Below, in pieces: positions 33,781 through 44,726 of a stretch of 64,000 nt of DNA (position 1 is the first letter of the stretch; every line of letters begins with the position of its first letter). Source of the stretch: Diatrype stigma (taxonomy: Eukaryota > Ascomycota > Sordariomycetes > Xylariales > Diatrypaceae); the NCBI GenBank assembly GCA_022225965.2, contig JAKJXP020000041.1, positions 340,482 to 404,481 of the forward strand, read 5' to 3'. The notes beneath the pieces were generated by a model. That model saw nothing but the letters and a program-made list of their open reading frames with translations, was not told the origin of the DNA and ran no database searches. Made by a program: the position numbers and the translations under genes.

Positions 33781-35420
33781 AAACGTTAATTTCGCCGGCG
33801 GTTTCGTATTTGTCGCTAAGCTATACATATATGGCTAAACTTTTTCTTTACAAATTACCCAAGCTATATAAACTTTACATTAAATCATTATAATTTATTT
33901 CAATTATTTAAAAATGGCGATATTTACGACTTGCTTAATATTTACGAAACGAATGAAATATATATAGCGGTAAATCCGGATACGGGTTCCGTAAATAAGG
34001 TTATTTCAAAAAATATCGATACATACGATAAAGCGGCGGTTTTTAATTTATTTATTAAAGCATTTAAATTAAATCGCTTAAAGAAAAACAATAGAAATGA
34101 TTCGTCGTTTTCGAAGCCGAATATATCGTTATAAGCAATTTAATCAAACGCTGTTTATTATTTTTTAATGTTATTTATGCGGCAAATTCTTTTTAATAAG
34201 TTTAATTAATTTTGCGCCTTACTTTTTTTTGCGTATCTTATATTTTATTTTTATAATAAGGCCGATTTTATTAAGTTTCGATAGCGTATTATTAAATATT
34301 AAAACTATTTCAATTATGTTATGCGCTAAAAAAATGGTCGCTTTATTAAGCATTATATCTTTCGATATATTGCATTAAATACTTTAATACATAAATAAAC
34401 CCGTAATTATAGCCGTTATTTTACGAATAAGGAATTTAATTCGCCCATTTTTAAGCGCCAATTACAAAAGGCTTTTAAAGATTCGGATAAACTTAAAACA
34501 TAAATTATTTTTAACCGTATTATTCGATTTGCAAATATTATTAAAGGCATTCGTTTTTTTTAATATAAGTATCGGCGAAAATTAAAAGCTTTTTTTTATT
34601 ATTTAAAACTGCCGTTTGCGTTTATTATTTTAAGTTCGGCAAATTTTCATTAATGGAGCTTATACCGTTATATGCTTAAATTTAATCGATAAAAGCAATT
34701 AAACGAATATAAATGAATAAATTTATTTCGGCGCTTATTACGTAAAAATCCTTATATTGCTGCGTAGCATTTTTTTTTTCGGACTATTTTATTTCGAAAA
34801 ATCGTATTGGCGGAAAAATTTAATTTCGGCGACTTTTGGTACCGCTTTAAATGGCAGAATCGTAATAGCGGTTACGTTTATGGATTATATTGGTTTAAAG
34901 GTAATCCTTTTCCGGATATGGACATATAAGAAAGTCGGAATATATACGCCAAGGTTTAGGGCTATTATATTATTGCCATAAATCCTAAGCCTTAAGAAAT
35001 CGGCCGCAACGATACGGATAATAATCCGTTATGTATTAATCCTTTTTATACGGAACTTACGTAATAATGGTTAAATAGCATCGTAAATCGTTACTAGCGT
35101 TATAAATGTTTTATTGCGTATTATTTCCGGATTATTAAAAAGGCGGCTAACGAAGTTCGGGAAAAAGGCGAAAAATTGTTAAATTCCGTTTATTGCTTTA
35201 ACTTTTTACGTTTTATACGAAACGAATTTTGCGTTATTAAAATGGGAAATAAGTTTTGGTAATTATTTAATGCCGTACGTAATAATATTTATTTTAATTA
35301 ATTTAATTTATTAATAATTATGTCGTAACTAATTAATACGGATATTTTTCCGTATACCAGCAATGCGGCTATTATTAATTATATAGCTAAATATTGCGGC
35401 AAGTCCGAATAATAATTTGC
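33781..35420 (+). pseudogene. Helitron Rep (HUH nuclease) region, inactivated
   Basis: A single plus-strand frame can be followed with no frameshift. Seen: LFKNGDIYDLLNIYETNEIY near 33904-33963; LSSANFHWSLYRYM and FWYRFKWQ approaching the active site; then at 34870-34893 GYVYGLYW, where Helitron Rep proteins have GHVHGLYW. Both metal-binding His codons read TAC and TAT, exactly one C-to-T change each from CAC and CAT. The two-tyrosine motif survives as YIAKYCGKS at 35380-35406 in the same frame. Many TAA/TAG/TGA codons sit where Gln, Arg or Trp is expected. In a live element this protein nicks DNA and starts rolling-circle transposition; here it cannot be made. Confidence 0.8.
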
Positions 35421-36299
35421 CATATATGCTTAAATTGTTTAGTTTATTTTGCTGCATATAATTAATAATAATCCCATATTTTCGTTTATTTTTAAGTTTA
35501 TAAATAAGCTTATTAAAAAAAGAGATTATTTTGTTTAAAAGGTTTATTATTATTTATTGCAGCTCTTTTTATAAGAAAACAATCGTATAATACGTAATAT
35601 CGATTATTGCTTTCTTAAAAAGCATATCCGAACCTTAGACCTTAATGGCGAAAGCGACGAAATTAAAAAAAACGCTATAGCTTAAGAAAAGTATAAGCAA
35701 AAAGGTGCATATATAAAATACGTTTCGTATTTCGAATTTATCGAACGTTGGGATTTTAAAGGTTAAAACTTTAAGAAATGGCATATTATTAATGCGTAGC
35801 CTAAAGTATTAAATTATTTCCTTCGTTATAAGCTTATTCGAATTTATTAGCAATTTTTTAATTTCTATCGAATAAAGTTATTATTAAATCATTTTTATCG
35901 TTATATTAACGAATTATTAATTAATAACGAAATTAAATTCGATAATTATATCGTAACATATATACATTATATGTAATATTATATTTATAAAAATAATTAT
36001 TACGATACGATTAACCGAAAGAATATTTAGTCCGATAATAAAAAATTCGAGCTTAGTTCAAATAATGCGAATAATATTATTTTAAAAAACTGGCAATATA
36101 TTGCTTAAATGGTACTAAATTTTTTGTCCAAGCAAAAGGACGTTAAATTACTTGGCCGCCGTAATATTAATGTTAATTACGATTGGTCCTTTTATATTAA
36201 TCGGTACATTTATAAGAACTTCGTTAGCGGTAGTTATTAAAAAAAGCGCCGTAAAGAATATTCCGACGATTACGATATTAAGAATTTGCCATTAAATAT

Positions 36300-37740
36300 A
36301 GTTAAAACTTTAAATTCCGAATAACGAATTATATATAATATAATAATTAATTATTATTAAAGCTTTTTTATCGGTAATTAGTTAAAGCAGTTATTATTAT
36401 ACGTTAATGGCAATAATGAAATTGAAAAGTCTTATTTTATTAAGATTATATCGTTATATTTTTAGCAATTATTTATAATAAACAAGTTATTCGTAATTCG
36501 AATTGCTTTAATTGGCGTAATTAATAATTAAATTGGCGGCTAAATATTGCATTTTTTGTTTCGCTTATTTATTAATGGCGAATATAAGCCTTTAGCAAAA
36601 AATGCTAGCTTATTAAATACTTTATAACGGCGCTTTTGTAGCGTTTACTTTTTTATTATCGACGAAAAAAGCATATTCGGTTTATAAAACTTAAGCTGGA
36701 TTAATCGGCGGTTTTAAAAAATTTTTCCTAATTGCCGCAATAGTTATTTTGGCGGCTTAAATATATTGCTTATCGGAGATTTTTTTTAATTACCTTCCGT
36801 TATAAATAAGCCGTTATATGTTTTTAAATAATTAATTAAATATTACGATATTATTAAATACGGATTATATAAAGTTTTTAAGCGTTCGGTATTTTTTATT
36901 ATTATTTAACGCCAATAAGGATCCGAATAAGCCCGATTTTGCGAAGCCTTATTAAAGTTGCGACAATTTAAGGTTTTTGCCGTTTCTTGGGAATTATTAA
37001 CGTTTAAATGCGTTATAAAGCTTTTTTATGCCGAAATTATAAGTTTCGATAATGCTATATACATTTATTTTATTAAGATTCGTATTAATTAATATAACTA
37101 TAATTATATAATACGGCTTATAAATTTAATTATTTAGGTTTATGCTAAGCATAAAGGATTTAATACAAATAAGGCCGTTTTTTTTAATGCTGGCAACCTT
37201 TTTAAAAGCTCTTTTATTTGTATTAAATGCCGGGTTATGTTAATACGTAACTTATGGGGCCATATCGGTTTTATAAACGGAACTTAAGGTACGGTATACG
37301 ATATTTCCTGAATTTAGGGCTTAAACGTTATAAATAATATTCCGGAAGTTATTATAATAGCTTTTAATAATTATATTGGCCCGGCATTTATTAGTTCGGA
37401 TAGCCGCGAATTTCGTAACGATTAAGGCAAGGCTGTTGTGCTTATTTTTCGGGTTCGATAGGACTTTATCGTAAAAGGTATTACTTATTACCGAAAGTAA
37501 TTTTCCTTGCTTATTGCATATGTCATTATAATATATAAGTTTTAAAGCGTTATTTTGCGCCAAATAATATGTAATATTTCGGATCGTAAATTTGTTATTG
37601 GATTATTATATATAGCCGTTTTTAAAATGTTTGCATTATAAAACTTAATGTTCGATATTCCATTTAATCGCGGCCGTTTTTATTACGAAAATAATTATTC
37701 GTTTATATAAATAAAACTTAACGATTATAATACCCGTTTA
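36300..37740 (+). pseudogene. PIF1-like Helitron helicase region, inactivated
   Basis: It continues the Rep frame (all motif codons start at positions equal to 1 modulo 3). The P-loop region at 36403-36450 reads VNGNNEIEKSYFIK where VNG-x-x-GTGKS is expected, consistent with G-to-A and C-to-T changes. Walker B is kept as FFIIDEKS at about 36652-36675. Also seen: NILLIGDFFQLPSVINKPLY near 36760-36820, WGHIGFINGT near 37255, and the C-terminal MFDIPFNRGRFYYEN near 37648-37692. These are PIF1/Helitron helicase blocks in the right order. Multiple stop codons interrupt it. It would have been the C-terminal half of a single Rep-helicase protein. Confidence 0.8.
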
Positions 37741-40700
37741 AAGCATGCTTTAATTTGGCCCTTATATATAATTTATTTTTGGCAATTCCTTATTTATTAA
37801 TTTAATAGCGATAATTTTAATAATAGCAGTTTTTATAATATTAGCTTTATTTCGTAAAAAATTTTTAAATATAAATGCAATAGCTTTTTTTTTTATTACG
37901 GCAATTTTTTATGCTTTTTATATTTTTTTAATTTAGTTTTGCGCTTTTTTTTTTATTTATAAATATATGTTGAATATTTCGTCGCCTTATAATTGTAACC
38001 GTTTATTTTTAATTTAGATCGTATATGGCTTGGCCGTAATTGAATTGATATTTTCGTTATAAATGTTTGGCCTATTGTTTTTTTTAATTCGGAATTTTGC
38101 GAATATGTTATTCTTAAAGGTACATGTTTTTCTTAGCATTTTGTAACTTTCGTATCCATATTTTGTAATATTGGCTTTAAAAATGGACCAATAATTATAA
38201 AACGGCCATATATAATAAACGTTAGCTTTATATTATTGGCACGGCATAATGTTGGGCTATTTATAAGCTTAAATATATAAGGCCGCTTTAGCATTTATAT
38301 TAATTAATAAGGAATGCATAATCTTATTTATAAAAAAGCCGACTTTAATAGCTACGTATATTTCGTATGCTTATGCCGGCGATTTTTTATCGATTATATA
38401 GGTCGAAAATAATTGGGGCCCGATTATTACATCCTAAAACTTGGCATCCGTAATATTTTATTTAATAAATCGTTTTTAAATCATTCTTATTAAAAACGTA
38501 ATAATTAAATAAAACAATATTTATATGTTATTAATATGCGATTTATATAAATACGTATAACAAGTATATACTTAAATAAAGGTAATATTTAATTTGATTA
38601 ATACCGCAAATTCTTTATAAAAGCGATAAAGTTAATAAGGTATAATAAAAAAAAATACATCGATTGGCTTTTTAAGAATATCGGTAATTTACTTAATGCT
38701 GGCATAGTCGATAATAATTTAGGCAAGCTTTTGGTTTTTTTTAAGCGTACGATAAAATGGGCTTTTTTCGATGCTGGAAATAGGAATGTTACGGGCAAAC
38801 GGCTTAGGTTTTTAATAATGGCTTCCATTATTAAAAATAAAGGTATGCGAGATTTAACGAATCAGCTCTTATATTTCTTCGTTCTTAATTATATTAACAA
38901 CAAATCGTAATTTGCGGTTATTCATAATGGCTGTTACGTATAAAAAACTTAATTTAAGTAATAATGTATTAAAAACGAATTAAAACTGGCGGATAAGGTA
39001 AAGTTGTTATATAAAAAGTTAAAGCTTAAAAGTTAAGAATATTAAGTAAAAAAATTTACCTTATATGCTATAACAGGTTTAGCTTATTTAAGTAGCTTGT
39101 AATTATCTTATTTAAGGCATGTATTATGTTTGCTGTATTACTGTAATTAAGAAAAATGCTAGTTATAATTATTAAAGCTTATTTATATAATATTTATAAG
39201 CCAGATTCTTAGTTAGACTTAATTGATTTATTTATAAGCCAAATTTTTAGCTAAACCTAATTTATTTGTTTATTTATTATACCTTTATTATTAAGTCGTT
39301 TCCTTTCGAAAAATTCATTTTATACCATCGCAATAGCTTATATATTATTCGTTTTAATCGTTGCCATTTATAATTATATCGTTATATTCCGTTGCTTATA
39401 AGCATTGCAATGCAAGATTATTCGGCAGCTTATTGGTTATAATTCATAACAATAAAACTTTTTAACGCCAAATTATTAACTATTACGTTTTTTTTGCCGA
39501 TAAAACCCTTACTTTTAATTACGACTTAAATATTAGCCCTTATTTTATAAGTAATAGCAATAAACCCTTTTGCAATATTAAAATGTTTAGTTATATAAAT
39601 GCGGTAACTTTTAAAATTCGAACTACCGAATTATGACTTGCTTTAAATTATAAGTTCCAATCCGAATGCCTGCTTAAAAATAAAATTAAAGGCATGGCTT
39701 CGTTTATTACCGAATACATTAATCCGTTCAAATTATTATTCGTATTTAAAATTAATCCGGAATACGCCATGGGAAAAAATAATAAAACGACATATAATAC
39801 TAATAAACCGACGTTTATTTAAATACCGCAACAGGTACTTTTAGGCCTATTCGAATATTAAATTGACGTCTTATATTGGATGCTTCGAAAAATGTTCTTA
39901 GTTTTCGATTCGCTGGCAACTTATAATACGTATCAAAAAATTTAATAGGTATACTGCGATTTTTGGAAAAGATCCGCCTTAAATAAACCCTGCCTTATTA
40001 TTATCGTTTTTATAAATAAGCTTCCGTAATAAGATAATAAATAAACCTATAGCTTTTGGATTACTTATTTTTTTAAGGCTTTATTTATGGATCCCTTTTA
40101 TGCAAAACAATAATATAGCAATAGCTACGATTAAGTCGTTACGTCGTCGAATATGTTAGATAATTAAAAAAAAATAATTAAAAAACATATCGGCCTTAAA
40201 AATAAGAAATCGAATAAATGCAATTAAGCAGCCAGTAATTAATTTAACTAACTTATTACCGTTAATTCCGATTTATCGTCGGATATTGTTCGTATTTTTC
40301 CTTATAAACGTTAGCTTTCGTTTAATTCCAATCTGGTACAGCAATTACGTCGCCCATTTCTTATGTTTTTTTAAAGCCGCTTTCGCCAGCCCCCTTTTTA
40401 GTAGCCCCCTTTTTAATAGCTCCCTTTTTAGCAATTATCATTAATGCGGTTCTAGCCGTTTTTGGATTTCGCCTTTCGATTACGATTACTTATAAGCAAT
40501 AAAAGGCTAAATGCTTTATATAAATACGAATATTATACGCCTTATTTAAAATACGAACGTTCGATCGAATATCTAGCAAACGAGCCATATTTTTTATTCC
40601 CCGTAGACTGAAAAAAATGGGATTCGTATTTTTGCGATCTTTAACGACAAAATAATTAAAGGAATTATAAATACGAATTATATTTATACGGTAAATTATA

Positions 40701-40800
40701 TTAAATTATTGCGTTTGGATTTAAAAAAAAGTTAACGAAAAGCGTTATTTATAAAACTTAGGCTATCGATAATTAATACAATCCTAAACAAAGAATTATA
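37741..40800. other. AT-rich remainder of the element, unidentified decayed coding traces
   Basis: No intact gene. A 76-codon minus-strand frame at 38598-38828 (SRLPVTFLFPASKKAHFIVR) looks protein-like. Plus-strand patches between 39.6 and 40.86 kb also do (LLPNTLIRSNYYSYLKLIRN, NYKYELYLYGKL), but frames switch and stops are frequent. They could be accessory genes of the element or nested insertions. I cannot assign a family. Confidence 0.35.
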
Positions 40801-40914
40801 GCAATGGAAACGATTAATTGCAGGCGAAAACGCTCGAAGTATTTCCTAAGCCTAAATTTCTGAACTTGATTTCCGTATTATATTACCTTTATAAAATAAC
40901 TTCCGATTAGGTTC
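40801..40914. repeat. Right inner inverted repeat, RIP-mutated
   Basis: Reverse complement of the left inner repeat. The core from 40820 (GCAGGCGAAAACGCTCGAAG) is nearly identical, while most other differences are T or A for left-end C or G. Only one copy of the 66-bp unit is present on this side. Confidence 0.85.
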
Positions 40915-41468
40915 TAACATTTTACGCCAACCCAAAAAATAAGCAAGTAAAATGGCCCAGCAACCCCAAAAAAATCGCCCCGCGCGGGAAATTTTTTTAA
41001 CCCGGAGAAAAAAAAAAAAGGTCCCCGAAGCTTGCGTAGGGCCGTACCTTTTTTTTCTTTTCGTAGCGGTTAAAAAAATTTTATATACCGCCATATCAAG
41101 GATTATAGGGGCTAATAAGGTCAAAGTAGGGGCTGGGAAAAGGGAGGGAAAGGGAAGAAGGGGGTTGCTAAAAAGGGGGATTGCCGTTGCCAGTAAGGGG
41201 GTTACCAAGTATGGATTAAAACCTTCCATTAGGCAGGGCTATTAATAATGTACTTCGGATACGCCAGATAAACGTTAAAAATCCGTTTTACAACCATTAT
41301 ATATGCCTTTACTTTAATCCGATTTAGGTATTACAACCAATGCAACGCCATTGCAATTTGGTTGCAGTTGCGTAACTTTAATTCATTAAATTTAAGGTAC
41401 TGGTTGCAGTTATTGCAATCCATTTACCAAAAGGCTTGGTTATAGTGAATTACGTTGCTTAATACCCT

Positions 41469-42225
41469 ATAGGTAATACTATGGTAAGGGAATAATTACG
41501 TATATTCGTAGTAAATATATTTAATATAATAACACCCATTATTAATAACTCGGAGTTTTAAAAATAACAATGGACTTAAAATACCACGTTATTGTTACAT
41601 TAAAAGATCATATATAAGAATAACTTCGAATAGAGATTTTGTCATATAAAGAAGATAAAGCGATCTCTAGTCTAAGGAGCAGAAGAGCTCCATATATACC
41701 GTATGCCAAGCCACTAGGTGCCGATCACCTGGTTATGTAATCCAAGCTCTCCTATTATAGCCCCTATATGGCGATATACTTATATAACCACATCTTATCA
41801 CAAAGGAAATGTGTAATTGAGAGATCTTAGTGTATCTCTGTACGATACATGGTTCCAGTACAAATCGAGGGACATATTAAAAACTAAAAGAGGAGTAAAT
41901 GAATGTTGATTTGATAGCATCAGGGAATATAGGAGAAAATATAAGAAGAGGATAAGAAAAAAGGGGAAATGAGGATAGAAGAAAATGGATGCGAGTAATA
42001 TCGAGAAGACATAGAAAGAGAAAGATAACTTCCAAAATGAAGAAACTCCCCCCTCCACTAAAAGAAGAAGACGAAGGCAACACTCCGATAGACCCCCATG
42101 CAAACAACCAAGACACTGCCTGCCGTACACGCCGCCTCCCCCTAAAACTTAAACTTTCCCTAATATCTACATCATCCCTTTCATGGACCTAGATATCAGT
42201 CTAGCCCCTCAGGAGATGGCAAGAA
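41469..42225. other. AT-leaning spacer right of the element
   Basis: Less AT-rich than the element. Short frames only (41798-42130 minus, 41989-42192 plus), hydrophobic or low complexity. I see no paired terminal repeats that would prove an LTR. No supported gene. Confidence 0.4.
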
Positions 42226-43522
42226 TTACTTGGAGGACGACTCGCCCGCTCGATACGATGCAATTTTCTGTCTTTCAGCCTTCATGCGGTCGAGTATTAG
42301 GCGCATCTGTTCTCTTGCTGCGATGAGGCTTTTCTCGAGATCGCTCGCATTTCCCTGTTCGCCGCGGGCCTCTCGCAGCTCGACTTCGCGATCTCCCAGT
42401 GCCGCCCTCCACTTGCTCCAGGTCGTCCAGACCTCGTCATGGCGCCATCTGAATATGGTTTCGGGTGCCTGTATGAGCCACTGCGCAGTGACCCAAAGCA
42501 TATCGTTGTGCTTCTTCGCCTTGTCCATGTTGTCGAAGTACATCTTGATGGCGAGGTATCCCACGGTTGCTTTCGTATACCCGGTGAGGAACTCGTGCTT
42601 GTCTAACTTCAAGAGCACGTCATGGAAATTCCTATAGGCTTTGATATGTACTTTCGGGGGCTCTCCCTGGTCGTTGAGTGTGCGAAATGGGCTTAGGTCG
42701 CCGTCTGAGTCCGAGTCAGTGATCGAGGCCGAGTACAAGTATATAGAAGCTTAAAACCTACCGCGGCACAGTTCTAAGATCGAATCGTTGAGGAAGATAG
42801 GATCCGAGAAGCTCATGATTGTTCCCGAATCCTTACGTGTTTGATGGTCGTACTCCACAATTTTGTAATGTTTCGATATAGCTTTGTAAATGATGAAGCT
42901 TGCAATTTGGGGGATGCTGTCTACCTTCTTGCCACTGATGTCGAGATCCTTGGTGATAATATAAAGCATGAACTTCATAACTGCATGGGCTGTTGCATTT
43001 GCTATTCGAGTGAAGATTAGCGACTACGTTGGACCGTTCATGACAACAAGAAATCAACCTACGTCGTAAACCTGGAACAGACGATCTGCTTGCTTTGGAA
43101 TTGGCACAGATCTGCCCCATGATGAGATCAGCTTCCCCAGAGCTTGGGACATGACCAGCGCGGTAGTAGTTCAATATTTCCGGTATTGTTCTATCGTATA
43201 CCATAGATTTCTCCTCCTCTGTGAGCGAAGAAGCACACTGTGATACTTTCGATTAGTTCCTCATAGTCACGAAGAGATCGTAAAACGTTAGGTTCGATCC
43301 CTCTAAGATATAATATGAATATCTGCTTTAGGGAACCTCGACGAAAAGGCCCATTCAGTGACACAAGAAAACCGTAGAGATTCTTACAACGCAGTCAGTA
43401 TCAATTCGAATACTCTGATCGAACCAGTCATAATCCTTTGTTCCGAGATGCCTAAAAGCCGGCTGATTAAGGTCCATGGTAGCCAAATACTCAGAAAGGT
43501 CTTGCCCAGCGTATTGAGTCAT
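42226..43522 (-). CDS. Orphan four-exon gene, function unknown
   Basis: Exons on the minus strand: 43522-43388, 43237-43063, 42980-42762, 42704-42226. They give 335 residues with all three junctions in frame (introns of 150, 82 and 57 nt, donors GTAAGA, GTAGGT, GTAGGT, acceptors CACAG, TGCAG, CTCAG). The consistent splice set is strong evidence for a real gene. I do not recognise the family. It starts MTQYAGQDLSEYLATMDLNQ; the middle has ISGKKVDSIPQIASFIIYKA; the C-terminal half is helical and charged (HDEVWTTWSKWRAALGDREV), ending in a probable coiled coil (KSLIAAREQMRLILDRMKAE). No signal peptide or membrane helix. The frame is open upstream to 43702, but the first domain-like residues begin at the chosen start. 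It lies about 750 bp right of the dead element. Confidence 0.7.
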
Positions 43523-44726
43523 GATGCTGGCCGAAAGGCTTTGCAGGTGGGATATTAGTCGAAGCCCCTTTAGGTGGAGTAGATTATATGCAGGTAAGTT
43601 GAATCCACAATGGAATGAAGGGATGTGAGCTTTTATAGTATGAGGAGATGTGTCGTTACACTCGCTAGGTCTAGATATCCGAAGATAGACGCTAGAGAAC
43701 ATTGTGACTGTGCAAACAATGTACTGAACGACCCGAAGCGAATGGTATCACCAAGTGAGTAGTGAAGTATTTGATCATGGGCAAATGTTGAGTCAGAATT
43801 CTCCAATATGAATCATGTGTGGTCTATTGTTATATTTGGTCTGAAATGGCTGTCATTGAGAAGCCTACCAGTGTCTGGCGACCCACGACTGTATTTGTGA
43901 TATTGAGATCGTCCGGTAATCAAGCTCAACTTGAGTCTTCTAACGAAGATATGACGCCATTAGAGAACCCATCAAACTCAAGTTATGAATGTTCATATTG
44001 AACCAAGTTGTACAGTAACACCACACATTCCAAACCCCTCTCAAGTTGGTGACCATGTACAGGGGTCAAGGATAGGCGGCCGTCTGGAGGCCCAATCAAC
44101 GCCTGAATAAAGTCAGATATAGCTTTGCTATTGAATCATCAAGCTGAACTTACCAAGGTCAGTACCAACTCTCTTGGTATATCTGTGAAACTAAATCGAC
44201 AATCGGGCCCATGGTGTGACTTCAGGATGGCTTAGAGTGTTGATTCTCAAGGCGCTTGGGGCTACGGTTTTCAGACTGGTTTTCATTACAACATTGAACC
44301 GCTTTTCAAAGATTCAATCTTGTTATGAAGCCCTCATGATGGATTGGAATGAGACTCTATGCTAAAGCTTTAGATGAGGCCATGTAAGCAGGGTATCAAA
44401 GATCTGGCGTATATTGCTAAGACCGTGTGGTCATGAGACGATGGCATAGTAATGAGTAATGGAGAGAGCTAGAGGTTTACCGTTCAGAGATAAAAAGATC
44501 TTATCAATGATACCGACGGGTCCAATAGGTTTCTGCTGCCATTCACAATGCTAGTAATTGATATGCAGATATGTAAGTATGTACAAGAAATCTGCGTACA
44601 CTTCTTGCAAAGCGCACATGCCCACTACCCTTCAACCCCCCCCCCCCCCCCCCCTCTCCAACAGCGGCCCAGCCAACACGCTCAGCAACACTGCCATCCA
44701 ACCAAAAGAACCGCACCAGCGCTTCA
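43523..44726. other. Intergenic
   Basis: About 1.2 kb with no supported gene. A 19-base C-run lies at 44636-44654, about 70 bp past the alkaline phosphatase stop codon. Confidence 0.5.
44636..44654. repeat. Poly-C run of 19
   Basis: An uninterrupted homopolymer just downstream of the alkaline phosphatase gene. Length may be affected by sequencing error. Confidence 0.9.

Larger units (their letters stand above)
30655..41468. mobile_element. RIP-degraded Helitron-like element with inverted terminal repeats
   Basis: A ~10.8 kb block bounded by a 19-bp inverted repeat: AGGGTATCAAGCAACGCAA at 30655-30673, and its reverse complement with two C-to-T differences at 41450-41468. A second inverted pair lies inside each end. 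Except for the first ~400 bp and a patch near 41.0-41.2 kb, the element is extremely AT-rich, with TTA, TAA and TAT everywhere and few CA or TG dinucleotides, the signature of RIP. Between about 33.8 and 37.7 kb the plus strand keeps one reading frame encoding Helitron Rep and PIF1-like helicase motifs, interrupted by stop codons. Canonical Helitrons lack inverted repeats, so this resembles the non-canonical Helitron2-type elements of fungi. Exact ends and any target duplication are uncertain. Confidence 0.75.

Noticed and set aside
30655..41468. Mitochondrial or bacterial DNA as the source of the AT-rich block
   Set aside because: Helitron motifs with C-to-T/G-to-A damage and inverted repeats explain it; no organellar or bacterial genes seen.
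41560..41830. Possible solo LTR near the right side of the element
   Set aside because: Starts TGTTACATT-like, but no matching CA end, second copy or target duplication could be found by eye.
43270..43325. tRNA-like GGTTCGATCCC
   Set aside because: Resembles a T-arm, but no acceptor stem, anticodon arm or D-arm pairs around it, and it lies in intron 1 of the orphan four-exon gene.
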